Shown: one piece after another, positions 33,746-46,003 of the stretch | Layout of the letters: every line of letters starts with the position of its first letter | Position numbering within the stretch: the stretch's first letter is position 1 | Assembly (NCBI GenBank): GCA_023853785.1 | Contig: JAJIRX010000966.1 | Coordinates: 1 to 49,039, forward strand | Direction: 5' to 3' | DNA length: 49,039 bases | From: Psilocybe azurescens | Lineage: Eukaryota; Basidiomycota; Agaricomycetes; Agaricales; Agrocybaceae | Notes under the pieces: generated by a model | The model's database searches: none | Seen by the model: the letters and a program-made list of their open reading frames with translations, nothing else | What the model was told of the DNA's origin: nothing | Made by a program: the position numbers and the translations under genes

Positions 33746-36099
33746 ATGGAGTTCGCGTTGGAGGACATTAACCGACACCCGACGACGGTGACGAAGCAAT
33801 CGGTTCATGTTCATAGACGGCCTAGTGAGAGGGTGAATGCACAGACAGACTGTGAGGTCAATCTTGGCGATATCGAGCTCCGTGAAGGTCAACGCGACGA
33901 CTCGTCCGCGTCCGCGTCTGCGCCAGTGTTCGCTGGATTTGGAGAAAATCCATCGTTACCGCCCGTCGATGAGGTTGTTCTTCTCTTCAGTGTTGCGTAT
34001 GTTGTTCAATCTCTTATTCAAACCCCGTTTGATTTTGCAGGGATGGAATGCATGGAGGTTTTGTGCCTCGGCTTTTGCTTTTGAGCTGTTTATCTGGGGT
34101 GGAATAACACGTACGGGATTTTTCAAGGTATTTATTTCAGTGGTGGATCCGCTCGCCTCACTTGTGCCTGGAGACAATAAAGCGAATATCTTACCATCAT
34201 TTATCATCATTTGATATTCAGATTTCTACTCAAAGAATCCACCATTCAATGGGTCCTCATCGGCTGCTATATCGACGATTGGCACGGCGTCCCTAGGAAT
34301 ACAATACTTCGAGCTGATCCTTGCTATTATACGTAAGTGTACTGTCGATTATATTCTTTGAATGCTTGCTCAGGGCATGGCTCTCAATGTTAGTGTATCA
34401 AAGATATCCAGAATATGCAAGACCTGGAATGTGGATCTCGCTCGTAGCTTGTGTAGCCGCTCTACTCCTGTCCAGCTTTGCGACGAAGGTACGTTCTGCA
34501 TTTCGTTTTCTCCCCATCTGCTACCATACAACAAACTTCTAAGCTCCAAGTCCCGACGTATTAGACCTGGCATTTAATCACCCTCCTGGGATTCGTGTTT
34601 GGTTTCAGCGCAGGCCTTTTGTATTCGCCTGTTATGATATGGCTTCCAGAATGGTTTGTTGCAAGGAGAGGTCTAGCCACAGGGATCATCTTCTGCGGCT
34701 CTGGAGTTGGAGGGTTCATTTTCCCATTTATGATGGGTTATCTGCTGGAATATGTAGGCTTCCGCTGGACCTTGAGGTCAGTGGACAGTACAAACTTTTA
34801 ACTTAATGAACTGACACGCGTTACTTCATTTATAACAAACCAGAATATGGGCGCTTACATTCGGACTATGCTGTACGATTGCCGTTCTGGGGCTCAAGCC
34901 AAGAGTCCCTACTTGTAAGCCCGGCATCGACTTCCCTCGGCAGCCTTGGCGACCCCGTGATTTATCCCTGTTGAAGAGTCCGGTGCTCTTTGGTGTCGTA
35001 CGTTAGCTTCGTTATCCAGTGTCCTGCGTGTCCTGCGAATCCTGACACGTGCATGAGTCCAGATTGGCATCACCGTCATCCAAGCGCTGGTGTTCTTTCC
35101 AGTCAGCTTGTTTATATCGACATACACTTCGTCGCTATCGTCAGCAAAACTACCACCGCTACTCGTACTATCCCTTTTCAATGCAGCTGCAGCACTCTTC
35201 TTCGTCTTGTTTGGCCGTTTCTCGGATTCGTATCCCTACCCATATGTTATCATGGCGAGTGGGATCGGTTGTGCGTTGGCATCGTTTATTTTCTGGGGAT
35301 TCGCGTCTTCCCTCGCGTGGATCTTCTCATTTGCGACAGTTTTCGGAGGTTTTGTCAGTATTTTACACAGTTGGATTCCCACTCTTACCCCTACTAACTG
35401 TTGGCAGGGAGGAGCGTTTCCTACGATATGGCCCGTTGCTGCGTCTGAGATAGGAGGTCACTTTTCGGGTAATCTATAATCTTTTCTCTGACTCATAATA
35501 TTTGACGCAGGGACCCACAATCATATCACGAATATCGCTCTGGGATGCTTTATGAGTGCAGAAGGATTGACGTCGATCATTGGGCCTATTATCGCGGCTT
35601 CCCTTCGCAATACCGGTACAAAAGCAAAGGCAACCTACGGAGGATTTGGATTTAAGAGTGTTGAGCTTTTTGTTGGTACGTCTGATTCGATCGCTTTTGT
35701 GTCGAACTTCAGTATAGTATGTAGCTAATTGCCTTTCAGGGTTTATGGGGGTAGCAACCATGATAGGTGGTTTTATTTTACTTTTTATTCGACTTCAAAA
35801 GAAAGGTGAAAGTATAGGCCTTGCTATATGGCAATTACCACGCCCGCTTAAAATTAATACGAATAAAAACATCTTTAATGAAATAGGGCCTCCACAGGGC
35901 CTTTATCTTGCCTTTATTGTGATAATTTGCCTTATTACAAGAAAATCACTTTACAAAAATTACATTGACATGTTACTATCGCGCAGAAAGGAAGAAGTTA
36001 GAACTGCAGTCTGAAACGTTTAACGACTCGAATGGAAGTGGATGCTACAATTCCGATGAAGAGGACAGTGGAGTACGAGTGAATGTCGTTGTGGTATAG
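33746..36099 (+). CDS. MFS transporter, monocarboxylate-transporter-like
   Basis: This is a 12-helix proton-coupled permease resembling fungal monocarboxylate transporter homologs; the substrate is unknown. Exon 1 encodes a hydrophilic N-terminus (MEFALEDINRH) ending PPVDE. Later exons give GWNAWRFCASAFAFELFIW, IGTASLGIQYFELI, LVYQRYPEYARPGMW, TWHLITLLGFVFGFSAGLLY, WFVARRGLATGIIFCGSGVG, GFRWTLR-IWAL, FPVSLFISTYTSSL, FGRFSDSYPYPYVIMASGIG and ALGCFMSAEGLTSIIGPIIA. The loop motif RRGLATGI and the FGRFSD motif are typical. Later introns fit in phase. A G run at 34096-34099 needs one extra base to reach NNTYGIF, and the junction at about 34332-34372 is also off by one. The last intron (about 181 nt, from 35806) is long for this genome and remains open if retained. 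The stop at 36099 follows VRVNVVVV. A truncated copy lies at 9592-10431. Confidence 0.82.
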
Positions 36100-36603
36100 G
36101 TTTGGTATCTACAAGACGAAAAAATAGAATTAAAGAGTGTATAGTAGGCGGCGAGGCTTGACCTACCATGAAATTTGAGCAAGAGTAGAAGGAATCGTAG
36201 ACGATGTAGTACTAGTGAGAGCTAGACACTGTTCTAGTTTTTACCAAGGTTCGCTCTGGCCTTTGAATATTGGAACGGGATGATCATGATAATTTGAATG
36301 CTATCCATATTTATCTTCTCTTCTCGGACAACCGAATGTTGAACAGGGCGCGAAGAGCCGGTACCCATGCTTTAAGTAATCGGAAATAAGTGGCACTTCG
36401 ATGGGACTTTCCGTCGGGATTTTTGAGCAACCGCGACCATCACTGTTCAATCTTGGGCGCTAATCGATCATCGTTACGATTTTCGTAATATAATTAACTC
36501 TGAAACCAGGGTACGTACCGAGCAATACTACCCACTCAATTACTGCTGATCAGCGAGATCACTAACACTAGCAATATAGAACTCGCTGCGTCATCGACGC
36601 AAA

Positions 36604-37243
36604 ATGATCAATCGCACTTTCTTCAGACTTCGATACTCGCAATGGTGGGATCTTTACCTTATCAACGCACCTCAGCTACGGTGGATCGCATTTTCATCAA
36701 CGAAATACTACAATGCTGCCAATGTCTTCAATGATCATTTGGCGCTCGTCCCCTTTACTTCTCTGTTTCAGAGCTCATTACGATTGGAACAGTCGTCAAT
36801 TGATGCTTGCAATTTTACAGATGCAGATATGCGGCAAATATTCGAAAGTCTGTCCACCTTAACGCATCTAGAAATTGGACGTAATTTATTTGGGTTTCCC
36901 TCGAGTGTCCACCCAATTTCGTTAATTATAGCTGTGTCATGGATTTTCGTCATCTTTTGTGGACGAAAATGGCGAGGGGGAAATCTCAGACGATATTCCG
37001 CGGCTTAAAAGATGTCTCTCCTCCCAAGCTTTAAGATATTTTAAATCTCCGCCAAAATGAACTTATTATCAGATGGGACCCTTTTGAAATTTTTATCGAT
37101 CGAATGAGTCCCTCGTCTTCGAGCATACGCGCAGCGTTGGAGGATATCACCGTCATATTTGGACGCTCCGCTAAGCTGAACATAGAGGAAAATGTGCTCG
37201 AATATGCAAAATTTGTTGGGACTATTAACAAATACTTTTAAAG
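36604..37243 (+). pseudogene. F-box/LRR-like protein remnant
   Basis: The frame from 36604 (MINRTFFRLRYSQW) contains a leucine-rich pattern, SSLRLEQSSIDACNFTDADM followed by IFESLSTLTHLEIGRN, as in basidiomycete F-box proteins with irregular LRRs. Such proteins recruit substrates to SCF ubiquitin ligases. No N-terminal F-box is visible, so the 5' part is missing. After about residue 100 the frame becomes inconsistent. DENGEGEISDDIPRLKRCL is readable in another frame near 36960-37010, and FIDRMSPSSSSIRAALEDIT in a third near 37100-37150. I read it as a decayed family member. A short real gene with unrecognised introns is the alternative. Confidence 0.42.
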
Positions 37244-37677
37244 CGGGAGCCTATTCGTGCGGCATACGGACTACGGGGAGGTGATAATGAGTATTATAAT
37301 CATGACGTAATGGACGAAAAGGCCAGTCAGCTTGTGCCTCGACTTTCCCATTCCCAAGTTTTGGAATTTTTGTTTGATAAGATGATTCCTATTTGATTCA
37401 TAGTGACAGGTGCGGAACAAAAACTGCAAGAACAAGATTGAAGAAACCCATAATCCGAAGTCGAGTAGGCAGTTCTAGGACAATTCACGCGATAAAGTAG
37501 CGTGGTCACAAGTGGCATTGAAATTTGTAAAATCCCAGACTTTGGAGAGACGAAACCCAGGTGGGTGGGAATATGAGAAAATTGACCATGGAGGCGAGAG
37601 CTGCGTGTGGAGGCAAAAAAAAATCCATGAATTGATAGTATATCTACAAGATTAAACAAACAGAGCAATAAATAGTA

Positions 37678-38874
37678 TCATCGGACAGCAACATACAGAC
37701 CATCCACAGCGACATTCGCCTGCCAGATCCCGACCTTTCTTACTGCTCTCAACATGGCGGGTGCAGGAAGGACGAGGATAATAGCAGGGATGCCAATGGC
37801 AATAATAGCAATGGAGATAAGCAGCGTGATGGCAGGTTTGATAACAAGGAAATAAAAGAGTGCTTGATAGGATGTGGGGTCCGTAAACTACAGGACGACG
37901 GAGTTGTGAATCCTGAATTGCAACGACGATGATGACGACGTACCATGGCATATGTGTTCTTATAAAAAGAGTTTTCGCGAACAAGGCCTTGTCTTGTATG
38001 TCCCATCTCGACCTCCATTGATGTTGGTTCTCGATATCGGGTGAATATGGGCCGAGGCGGATAAGGTGGAGTATGGATAAGTGGAGCATGAAACCTGGTT
38101 TGGAGCGCAAGTTCGCCTCGAGAGAATGCTCTAGCACCAAGCAGATTGAAGAAACAAAGAACAGCTCCCAGAGGAAGCGCTACCAGAAGCGTTGTTCCCG
38201 TCTTTCAATGGATCTGAGCTGTAGATTCGGTGGGCAAGTTTGTACAGGATGCGACGTACCACTGTGAACACAAACAGGTAGATCCACGCCACCAACCCAT
38301 AGGGAAAATTAACCACAGTCAAGTGGAATAGTGATCTGTAGTACGATCTGACGAATATCGGTCGGAAGTATCGTTTCCATGCAGCTCCGGAGAAGAATCC
38401 CGTTCCTTGTCTCTGAGATGAGACTAACGAGCCACTACCTTCTATCGGAGGTTGACGATCATGACCAACTTCTCTCAACGGTGTATCATCTTCATCCCCC
38501 TGAAACAGTGAAAGCACAGTATGAGCCAACGACGGCGCAGCGGACATAGTGCTTGTATATGAATAGGAACGTGGCCTCCCAGTTGCAGCCGCCTGGTGTC
38601 CATACCGCGGATGTGAATGTGAACCTAGAAATGGTGTTGTTTCCGTTGGCAGAGCATCGTCTTCCGTGTGCGGCGGGAGCCCTGCCTCGTCTGCAAGATA
38701 ATGTCCATCGCCCGACGAGCTTTGTGAGATTTGTATCCGGGAGTGATGCCCCCTCCTGGATGTCCGCGTCCGTCGTTCTCTCGACGGATAGGGTGGAGGT
38801 GGGTCCGCAGTCGCCGTGTCGCAGGCATCGGCCAGCTCTGGAGGTGTTGAGGGAGGTTCTGCTGCAATGGCCAT
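37678..38874 (-). CDS. Conserved multi-pass membrane protein with Pro-rich N-terminus
   Basis: Three exons (to 38260; 38201-37944; 37887-37678) join in phase 0 through introns of 58 nt (38202-38259) and 56 nt (37888-37943). From Met at 38874 (MAIAAEPPSTPPELAD) the product is about 360 residues; a Met at 39003 would add 43. The N-terminal 130 residues are cytosolic and Pro/Ser-rich, with PPPPYPSRERR and TETTPFLGSHS. They precede a conserved membrane module: SYYRSLFHLTVVNFPYGLVAW, TGTTLLVALPLGAVLCFFNL, ARAFSRGELALQTRFH, PPYPPRPIFTRYREP and the C-terminal helix region ITLLISIAIIAIGIPAIILV. The family is conserved in Agaricomycetes. Its function is unknown, though its architecture recalls sensor-type membrane domains. 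No frameshift is needed. Confidence 0.8.
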
Positions 38875-40377
38875 GGAAGTAGAAGCAAAGGAGCGAGATG
38901 TTGTTGGTCGCCACGGCGGTTTTAGTTCAAATTCCCACATGTGGATTTTAAGGTTAACCTCCGTGGAATGTCGATCAATTCCCCGAGCCCCTATCGGTGA
39001 CATCCCATATTGCTCCTACTCCTTGAAACTTTTAGAGTTTGGTCTTTCGTTGTAGACGCATACTTAAATCTCTTCGACGACACTCAGGTGAGAATCAATC
39101 AAACTTTACAGACATAAAACGTTTGAAATTAATGTGGTTATCTACTACCATTTACTACCGGAAGGTCACTTTACTTACATTCATAGAGAACATCATTATG
39201 CATCATGAATGATGAGTGTAGCTGGCCTCATGGCTCGCTCAGACAATACCTATAGGGCCTATTTTTAAGCAGTGAAAACATGCTATTCAATACTGCGAAG
39301 GGCTACAAACTGACATTATCCGTCAACACCAAACTCGGACTGGCAGGTTATCAGAGAACCTCAGTCCTTGGTGGGATGCATGATGTCATATGCCACGTAT
39401 TCAAGGTCAATTACTGATAATAGTGTAGTGTGAAACACCCCTGAAATTAAAGGCCCAAGGCAGTGCGGAGACGAGCGCTTAGTAGAGATCTACAAGACTC
39501 AAGTGGACACTAGTACATCCCGCATTTAGAATGTGTCTCAAGTAACAAGTTGATCCACCACTGTCTTTCCATCAAGTTTCATCAGATATCGTATATCCAT
39601 AGATGTGAAGGTTGAGAAGATTAAAGGCATGAAAGCCTGAGATTTTGTATTCCCAGTACAATGGTGAAATTATCTCACGAGCGCAGAATACAGGTACATT
39701 TAAGGATAAGAATCGCCTGACTAGTTAAGATTAAAGAGCAAGTCGCGATCTAGCGGCTAGTCCAAATACCTGGCGACGGTGTGTGACCTGTTTTCAAACC
39801 TACTTCAAATCCAATTTCCGTGTTGTTCACAAGCAGCCACGCTGTTATTCCTTTTCTTTCAGATTATAATGATTTCGCGCTTATATCTCTTCGACAACGC
39901 ACATTGCCAGGGAAGATAGCTGATGTAGAAGTGTGAAATCAGCGCCCGAATCAGCGCCGTCTGCCAAGGGGCTTTTATCGTCCAAGTTCCAACGTACGTC
40001 GTGATTCCAATTATAACTTTTCTCTCGCTCGGACATCTCACGGCACAGATAGCACATACCTATAATATCAAGTAGCCAGTCTCCTCGCTGGCAGAACGAA
40101 TGTTAAATATATCGAACAAGCGGATCACGACTATCCAGTCTTCCTGAAGATGAGTTTCGCCTTTATTATCATGTTTAATATCCTGGGATCTATTTCCCCA
40201 CTAACCACTCACTTACGGCATTCTCATACAGAGACGGTGGCTTTTGTCGCACTCAGCTCAGATTGATATACATCAGTGTGAACGTGACACAGAAGCCAAT
40301 ATTGAACATACATATATCGTTCATCAGTCTAAATTACAAGATCGGCGTTACTTGTATCCGCGCTTTCGCTAGCAGCC
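38875..40377. other. Intergenic; no gene supported
   Basis: About 1.5 kb separates the membrane-protein start from the EF-hand gene. Only short unsupported frames occur. A possible alternative start for the minus-strand gene lies at 39003. Confidence 0.5.
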
Positions 40378-43300
40378 ATGTCTCCCCAGACTTCGACGAT
40401 ATACCTCACTCCGAGCAATTTCACCTCTGAGCCTGGATATGAGCATGAGATATTATATGAAGAAGCGTACAAGTCGACTCTTTCGGTCCCTTCGACGAAC
40501 AAAAGAGGCAACGGAAGGGAGGGTAAGCTATCGGCAATTTCTTCAGCCTTGAAGTTGTCCATTCACCAATTATAACAGATAGTATAGATGCAGCTTCCAT
40601 CTCATCCGAAGATTCACGCTGGGCGTGGTTCCACAACTTTTTGAAGCAAACGCCGACTTGATAGCTGCACGGCCGCGAGGCTTGAACACCTCTGAGTCCA
40701 AAAATATTGAGGAGTCTATGAACACCTTTACGGAAGCTGCCCAAGCTACGGTGAAGGGCCTACAATGTCTTGGCCAGATCCACCCTTTTATTGGAGGTAC
40801 GTGTGTGTCCGTTGAACCTATCCATCGTACTCACCATGCGAAGTCGCCGTTGGGGCTTTTGTCTTGGCCATCACCATGGATGTGGCGCGAAGAGAAAACG
40901 AACGAAAAGTCCTTGCCATAAAGTTTCAAATGCGAGATCTCATGTCGGTTTTCTTCGAGTCAGTACTCAGGTGTAATCAAGTGGACTCACCACTAATACC
41001 AGATCCCCAGGCTTCGACATTTTCGCCACTCGGACGTCCAAGGACACGACGGAGTCTCCATAGCGGAGCGACTGAAGAGTCTGATGATTATCATCGCGAA
41101 AGAAGTTAAGGCCTGTTCATCAGACTGTGATGCGTATGTGAAAAAGGCGTTTTGGGTGGGTCTAAAACATCTTGACTAACTCGATTAACTCACACGTCAT
41201 ACCCGTAGCCAGGACTATCAAAGCCACTGCTTACGAGACGCGATTAGCCGAGTATGTTACTCGATTCGAAGAATATAGGAGAAAGGTCGAACTCGCATTC
41301 GCCATGCATACGTCTTTAGGAGTCGACGTTGCCAACGACAAACTGGATGTAGTGAATGATCGTCTTCGGTCTATCGAGGACAAGATTCAAGAGACCATGG
41401 CCCTTTTCCGCAGGTTAGATACTCCCCGCGAGAAGGATTTACAAAAATTCATCGAACAGCACGGTGGAGTAAAAGCTTGTCTTCTTGACGACGAGATTCT
41501 GGAGGAACTGGTGTTGAAAAGCGGTGAATCCTCCTCTCGAATATCAGCGAGAGATGCATCGAGGCGATCGAGTGACCTGCCTTCAATCAGAAAAAGACTT
41601 CTGAAGGAGATGGCAGAGAATATCGACGAGATGTTTAAACGTAATATGGTTCTTTTCGAAAGGAAGTTGGAGATGCAGAGCAAGCAGATGGCGGAGACGG
41701 TTGTAGTTGAGTCGGATCGTGTTATTCAGACTCTGACTGCTGGTGCACACGATCACATTATCGACCCTGATCTTCAAAAAATCTGGAAAGACATGGTGAG
41801 TCACTTGTCAGAGATATCAGATAGTTGGAAATGTTTACCGGTTTGATAGAGCTGGAAAGGCAGTGTGAAAGCACGGCACTTCGTGTTAGCTCTTCACGAT
41901 TACTACACCGACAAACTGAGCAAAGTCTCGTCACAACCACCGTCTCCAGCCATAGATCGTGTAACAAATATAGCGTCACCAACTCGTCCACCTTTGAGAT
42001 CGTCTTCCAGCATGTTCAAGAGACAGGATGATAAATGGGCCTTGACGTATATTAATGCAGCTTACGTTCAACCCATCCTGGAAGCTGTGGATGACGATGG
42101 AACAGGGTTCGTTAGTGTGAAGGAGGTTAATACCTTTGTCAAAGATCGGCCAAACGGGTGGAGGTTAGCCCATTTCATATCTAATGCGTGTGCGATATTG
42201 AGGAGTGTGTAATAGCCTTCCGCACTGGATAGCCTATTGGGCAGTTGGTTCGTTCTGCAGTGCAGACCGTTATTTCCTTGATGACTAACATGTTCACTCG
42301 TAGGTTGGCAAGCCAGCATTTCGATGTATAAAACAAAATTTACTCGCTTGTTCAAACCATGTTCCAAACTTTGGAATATGTTCTTCCTTCGAATAGGCGG
42401 GCTGTTGACGAGTATCTTTTTCACGAGTCTTTCTGGAGGATCGAACTCCTCCTGCGGTCCACCCGCTCAGCAAACCCGAAAGTCATGCAAGACTCAGACT
42501 TGGCGAGGATAACTGAAATCTATGCCACCGCAGAAGAAGAGAGAATTAACAATAACCTGAAGGATGTGGCCTTCGAGTTGGATACTCCTGCTACTGTCTC
42601 GCTCGTCACCTGAGAAGGCAGAATTGAACGTGTGAGTGCCAGCTTCCTACGTTCGCATGAGGAGTAGATATGAGATGCTTACCTTTACTACTTAGTATGT
42701 CTTCCCGCTTATTTATCTGCTATTGCGACGCCACTTGAAAGTCATAATGATTGCGTGCAAGCATGTCATAGACACCGAAGAGTTGGCTGCCCACAGCGAG
42801 TCTATAGTGTCGATATTGTTATTGATCGACTATCGTATTCAAAACTTAGAAGGTAAAGAGAATTTCAAAAATTTTATGCTGCTATCGAATAACTGTCACG
42901 TGACTCATAGCTGTGTTCAAACAAACGAGTCTCGATGTCCACGGCCGTCTCGGAAATTTTGCCTTTGGAATTGTGAGTACTTGTGGCCTCGCTAAGGCCT
43001 CACTGTCTCACGTAACTACAGTTCCAACTTTCATATGGAGACATCAAACGGGCGCCTATCCAGAACTCTTTCGGTACCTGGGTTAACGACGGCGAGACCG
43101 ATTCCTTAGGCAAAGAGGCCTTATCATTAGACATCATAAAGTCAAAACTCGCCAGCATTCCTGTTGATAGGATCCTTAAATACGGCATACAGGATGCATT
43201 CCATTCCGCCAACTACTACGAGTTCGAACCCGACCGTCTTTCTCTGACTGCCCATCCAATCCAAGGCACGTGGACGGGACACTGCTCTCGTACAGAAGGA

Positions 43301-44855
43301 CATGAATCTATCACGTATATCCTCCGTCTTTCCTTCCGAATGACACGAGATCATAAGAAGCTGAAGGGAAAGGGTGAAGATTTCTCTTCCACATTCGCGT
43401 TCGAAGGACAGGTCAGCCAGACAGATCTAGGCTACAACTTCCATTTTGCCATAAACGATGACTCTGGTCTATCCAAGTCAGGATCAGGCTCATATAATAT
43501 GAGGAAAGACACCATAACGATGAGCTGGAGCGACAAAAGAGAAAAAGACAACCCGGACGAGCCTTATTACAAGCCAATCTTCTTGAGACGGACACCGCCT
43601 TCACTTGTTAGGTATCGATACACTCCCGACCAATTCTTGGAAGATCCGGCAAGATCCAGATGGGCATTTGCATGCAACGCTGCTCTTCATCAAGCAAGAG
43701 AAAAGCTATGGTACCGACAATTCTTCGAAGCTAGATTCAAGGAACGAAAACAATTCGTCGAATTAACCACTCGGTCGCTGATAGTCAGCATGGGCCTCAC
43801 GCCTCAAAATCCGCTGGATGTTACCGAAACTGCAGAGTTGCAATATCTTCGACGTGAGCTGAATCCGTCGGAAGCCCGTTTCTATCATGCTCTGTCTCAA
43901 TTCGAGATCCAGAAGCTCCCTTGGCACCCGTACGTTATTTCACCTCAGATTAACTGCTTCATTGATATCACTCTTCTTCAGCTCGTGGGGCTGTGATTGG
44001 TGTGAAAGAAGGATAACCAAAAGCCGTAATCTATGCATACACTGCATCTCAGAAGATCTCTCGGACAACATCGAACTCTGTTCAATATGTATCGATAAGA
44101 CGCCAACGAAGCGCGGTTTTACTCACGACGCCTCGCACGATATGGTCAAGGTTGAAGAGACCTTACACGACTTCTATTTCGCTAAAGTGGTTGAATCTGC
44201 CCGGACTGTCATCACCCGTGTGAAGGGGATCTTCCGCGCAATAGAATCTGTCGGTACCCTCCCAGAATCAAACAATACACATCAACACGACGTTGAAGAA
44301 GGAACCTTGGAACTGATCTGTGCCTGTTGCAATAAGCCAGTATCAATACCTTGCTGGGCTTGCGTGGTTTGCAGTAAGCGCTTATTTTTCTGAAGTATCA
44401 TGTCATACCAAAAATGGTTTATTATAGCACGCGATACGTACATCTGCATTGACTGCGACTCCCGAAGGCTGAGAAGTTCACCGGAGGGTCCTTCACCGGG
44501 ACACAAGCTCAATCATCCATTGGTTAGAGTACAAGATAGCGCTGTCGCGGGGAAGCATACGAGCACTGAGAAGATTCTTTCTACTCTCCAGCAGCGCGTC
44601 ATGAGCATGGAGCAGAAATTGACGGCTGGATTAGCAGCAATCGACGCTAAGGTCGAAGAGCGTATGAGCAGGCTGGAGAACCGCGTCGAAGAGCGACTGG
44701 CGAATATGCAAGCCAATGTGGAACGCCGGTTCGATTCGATGGAGGCTTTAATGCGTCAAATGATTCTGCAGACGGCTTCGCTGCCACCCATCTCCGCAGC
44801 TAATAATCAAGGTGTAAGAAGACCACTAGGTCCTCGTCTCACTAGCCCACGGTAA
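40378..44855 (+). CDS. Large EF-hand and zinc-finger protein with C-terminal coiled coil
   Basis: This is an Agaricomycete family of unknown function, about 1,150 residues, read through many short introns. The N-terminal part includes WFHN, GLNTSESKNIEESMNTF and VAVGAFVLAITMDVARRENE, which resembles the hydrophobic N-terminal module of fungal STAND-associated proteins. A helical region follows (ARTIKATAYETRLAEYV, MALFRRLDTPREKDLQKFI). One canonical EF-hand loop, DDDGTGFVSVKE, lies near 42090, then the family signature WSLPHWIAYWAVGWQ across two introns, FQTLEYVLPSNRRAVDEYL, and a beta-rich segment with HPIQGTWTGHC. Zinc-binding cysteines come next: CDWCERR, CIHC, CSIC, then CACC, CWACVVC and YICIDC. 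The protein ends in a heptad-rich coiled coil (EQKLTAGLAAIDAKVEER). T run 40638-40642 and A run 42335-42338 each need one base more. An in-frame TGA at 42611-42613 interrupts SLVT-EGRIER, so this allele may be broken. Confidence 0.78.
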
Positions 44856-46003
44856 ATACAAAAATTTCAGTGTGAATGGAATAATGTTACACCGTTAAAC
44901 CGAGTCCAGATGCATGATCACGAAATCCATGGGATTTAAGATCCTTCCGGACGGACCCAGTGGTTTGCCTTGACATCTACACTAGTAATAGCCTCCCATC
45001 ACAGGTCGCTTTTCCTGTCCTATTTACTCAGGGCACGTACTTCCATCAGAACTTTGGGGGAAATGAGGACGATACATAGCACCCCGAGAAATTCGCAGCT
45101 GTTAGCAGTCGGATCGAACTCATAAGTAAATCTTTGCGCAATCCTAACCATGGACTCGAGACTCCGTCTCCGAAGGATCATACTCGTCCGAGCCCATGAG
45201 GCGCAGGGCATGCATGCCTAGGTAGAGTTCGATTTTCTGGAACCGAGGCTCGGCCTGGCAGTAGTTCATGTACGTACAGAACTTGATAAATTTGAAGGCC
45301 ACCACAACATGAGAGAATAATACGTTAAAATTATCATGATATTTGCAAAGGTGATCGAGGAAGACCTCTAATAAGAGCGATGCCCGCGTCGTAAGACTTG
45401 AACTTTCAAAACGCGTGTTCAACTTTCAGGCCCAGGTATGATACAACCGTCCCATTTAGGGCACATAAGCGCGACTGACTGCCTCTTTCGGGTAGAAAAC
45501 GTTTCACAAACACGTTCCTAGGGGTTTTGCACTTCTTTGAATGCCCCGCAACTGTGGAGGAAATTAGGTTAATTTTACATCATTACCCCAACACACAAAC
45601 GATCGCGGCTCTCCTCAGGGTTGAATACGTTTGGTTTAGAGTTTTGGGAGTAATACTTTATATGGTTCGATATTAAAAAGAATGCCATAAACGTAATGGT
45701 TGTAATATTAGATAGCAATATTATAAAGCACGATCCCAAACAGAAAAACGTTCATAGTATGTACATACACCTTTTGATAAACCAGAGGAAAATGAAGAAA
45801 AAACAGGGAAAAGCATCTACAACCCAAACATTTAAGAAAGCGAGGTGAAAAGTACGTATGAGTAGGGTACAAAAGTAAGCATAGAATCGTCGACCAGCAG
45901 AATGAGAGGAAAGGAAGGAAGGAGAAGGGAAAGCATATTCCGAAGGTCACAAATACAGCAAGCATCAATACAGAGCGAGAAAAGAAAAAGAAAAAGAACG
46001 AAT
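44856..46003. other. Intergenic with an unassigned minus-strand frame
   Basis: A minus-strand frame at 45144-45422 contains YCQAEPRFQKIELYLGMHAL and continues loosely to about 45020 in another frame (QRFTYEFDPTANS). The composition looks coding-like, but I cannot assign a family or a start, so I do not call it a gene. The rest (45430-46003) shows nothing beyond AT-rich and purine-rich tracts. Confidence 0.4.

Noticed and set aside
45020..45422. Minus-strand gene around the YCQAEPRF block
   Set aside because: No start, no clear splice chain and no recognised family; listed only as an unassigned frame.
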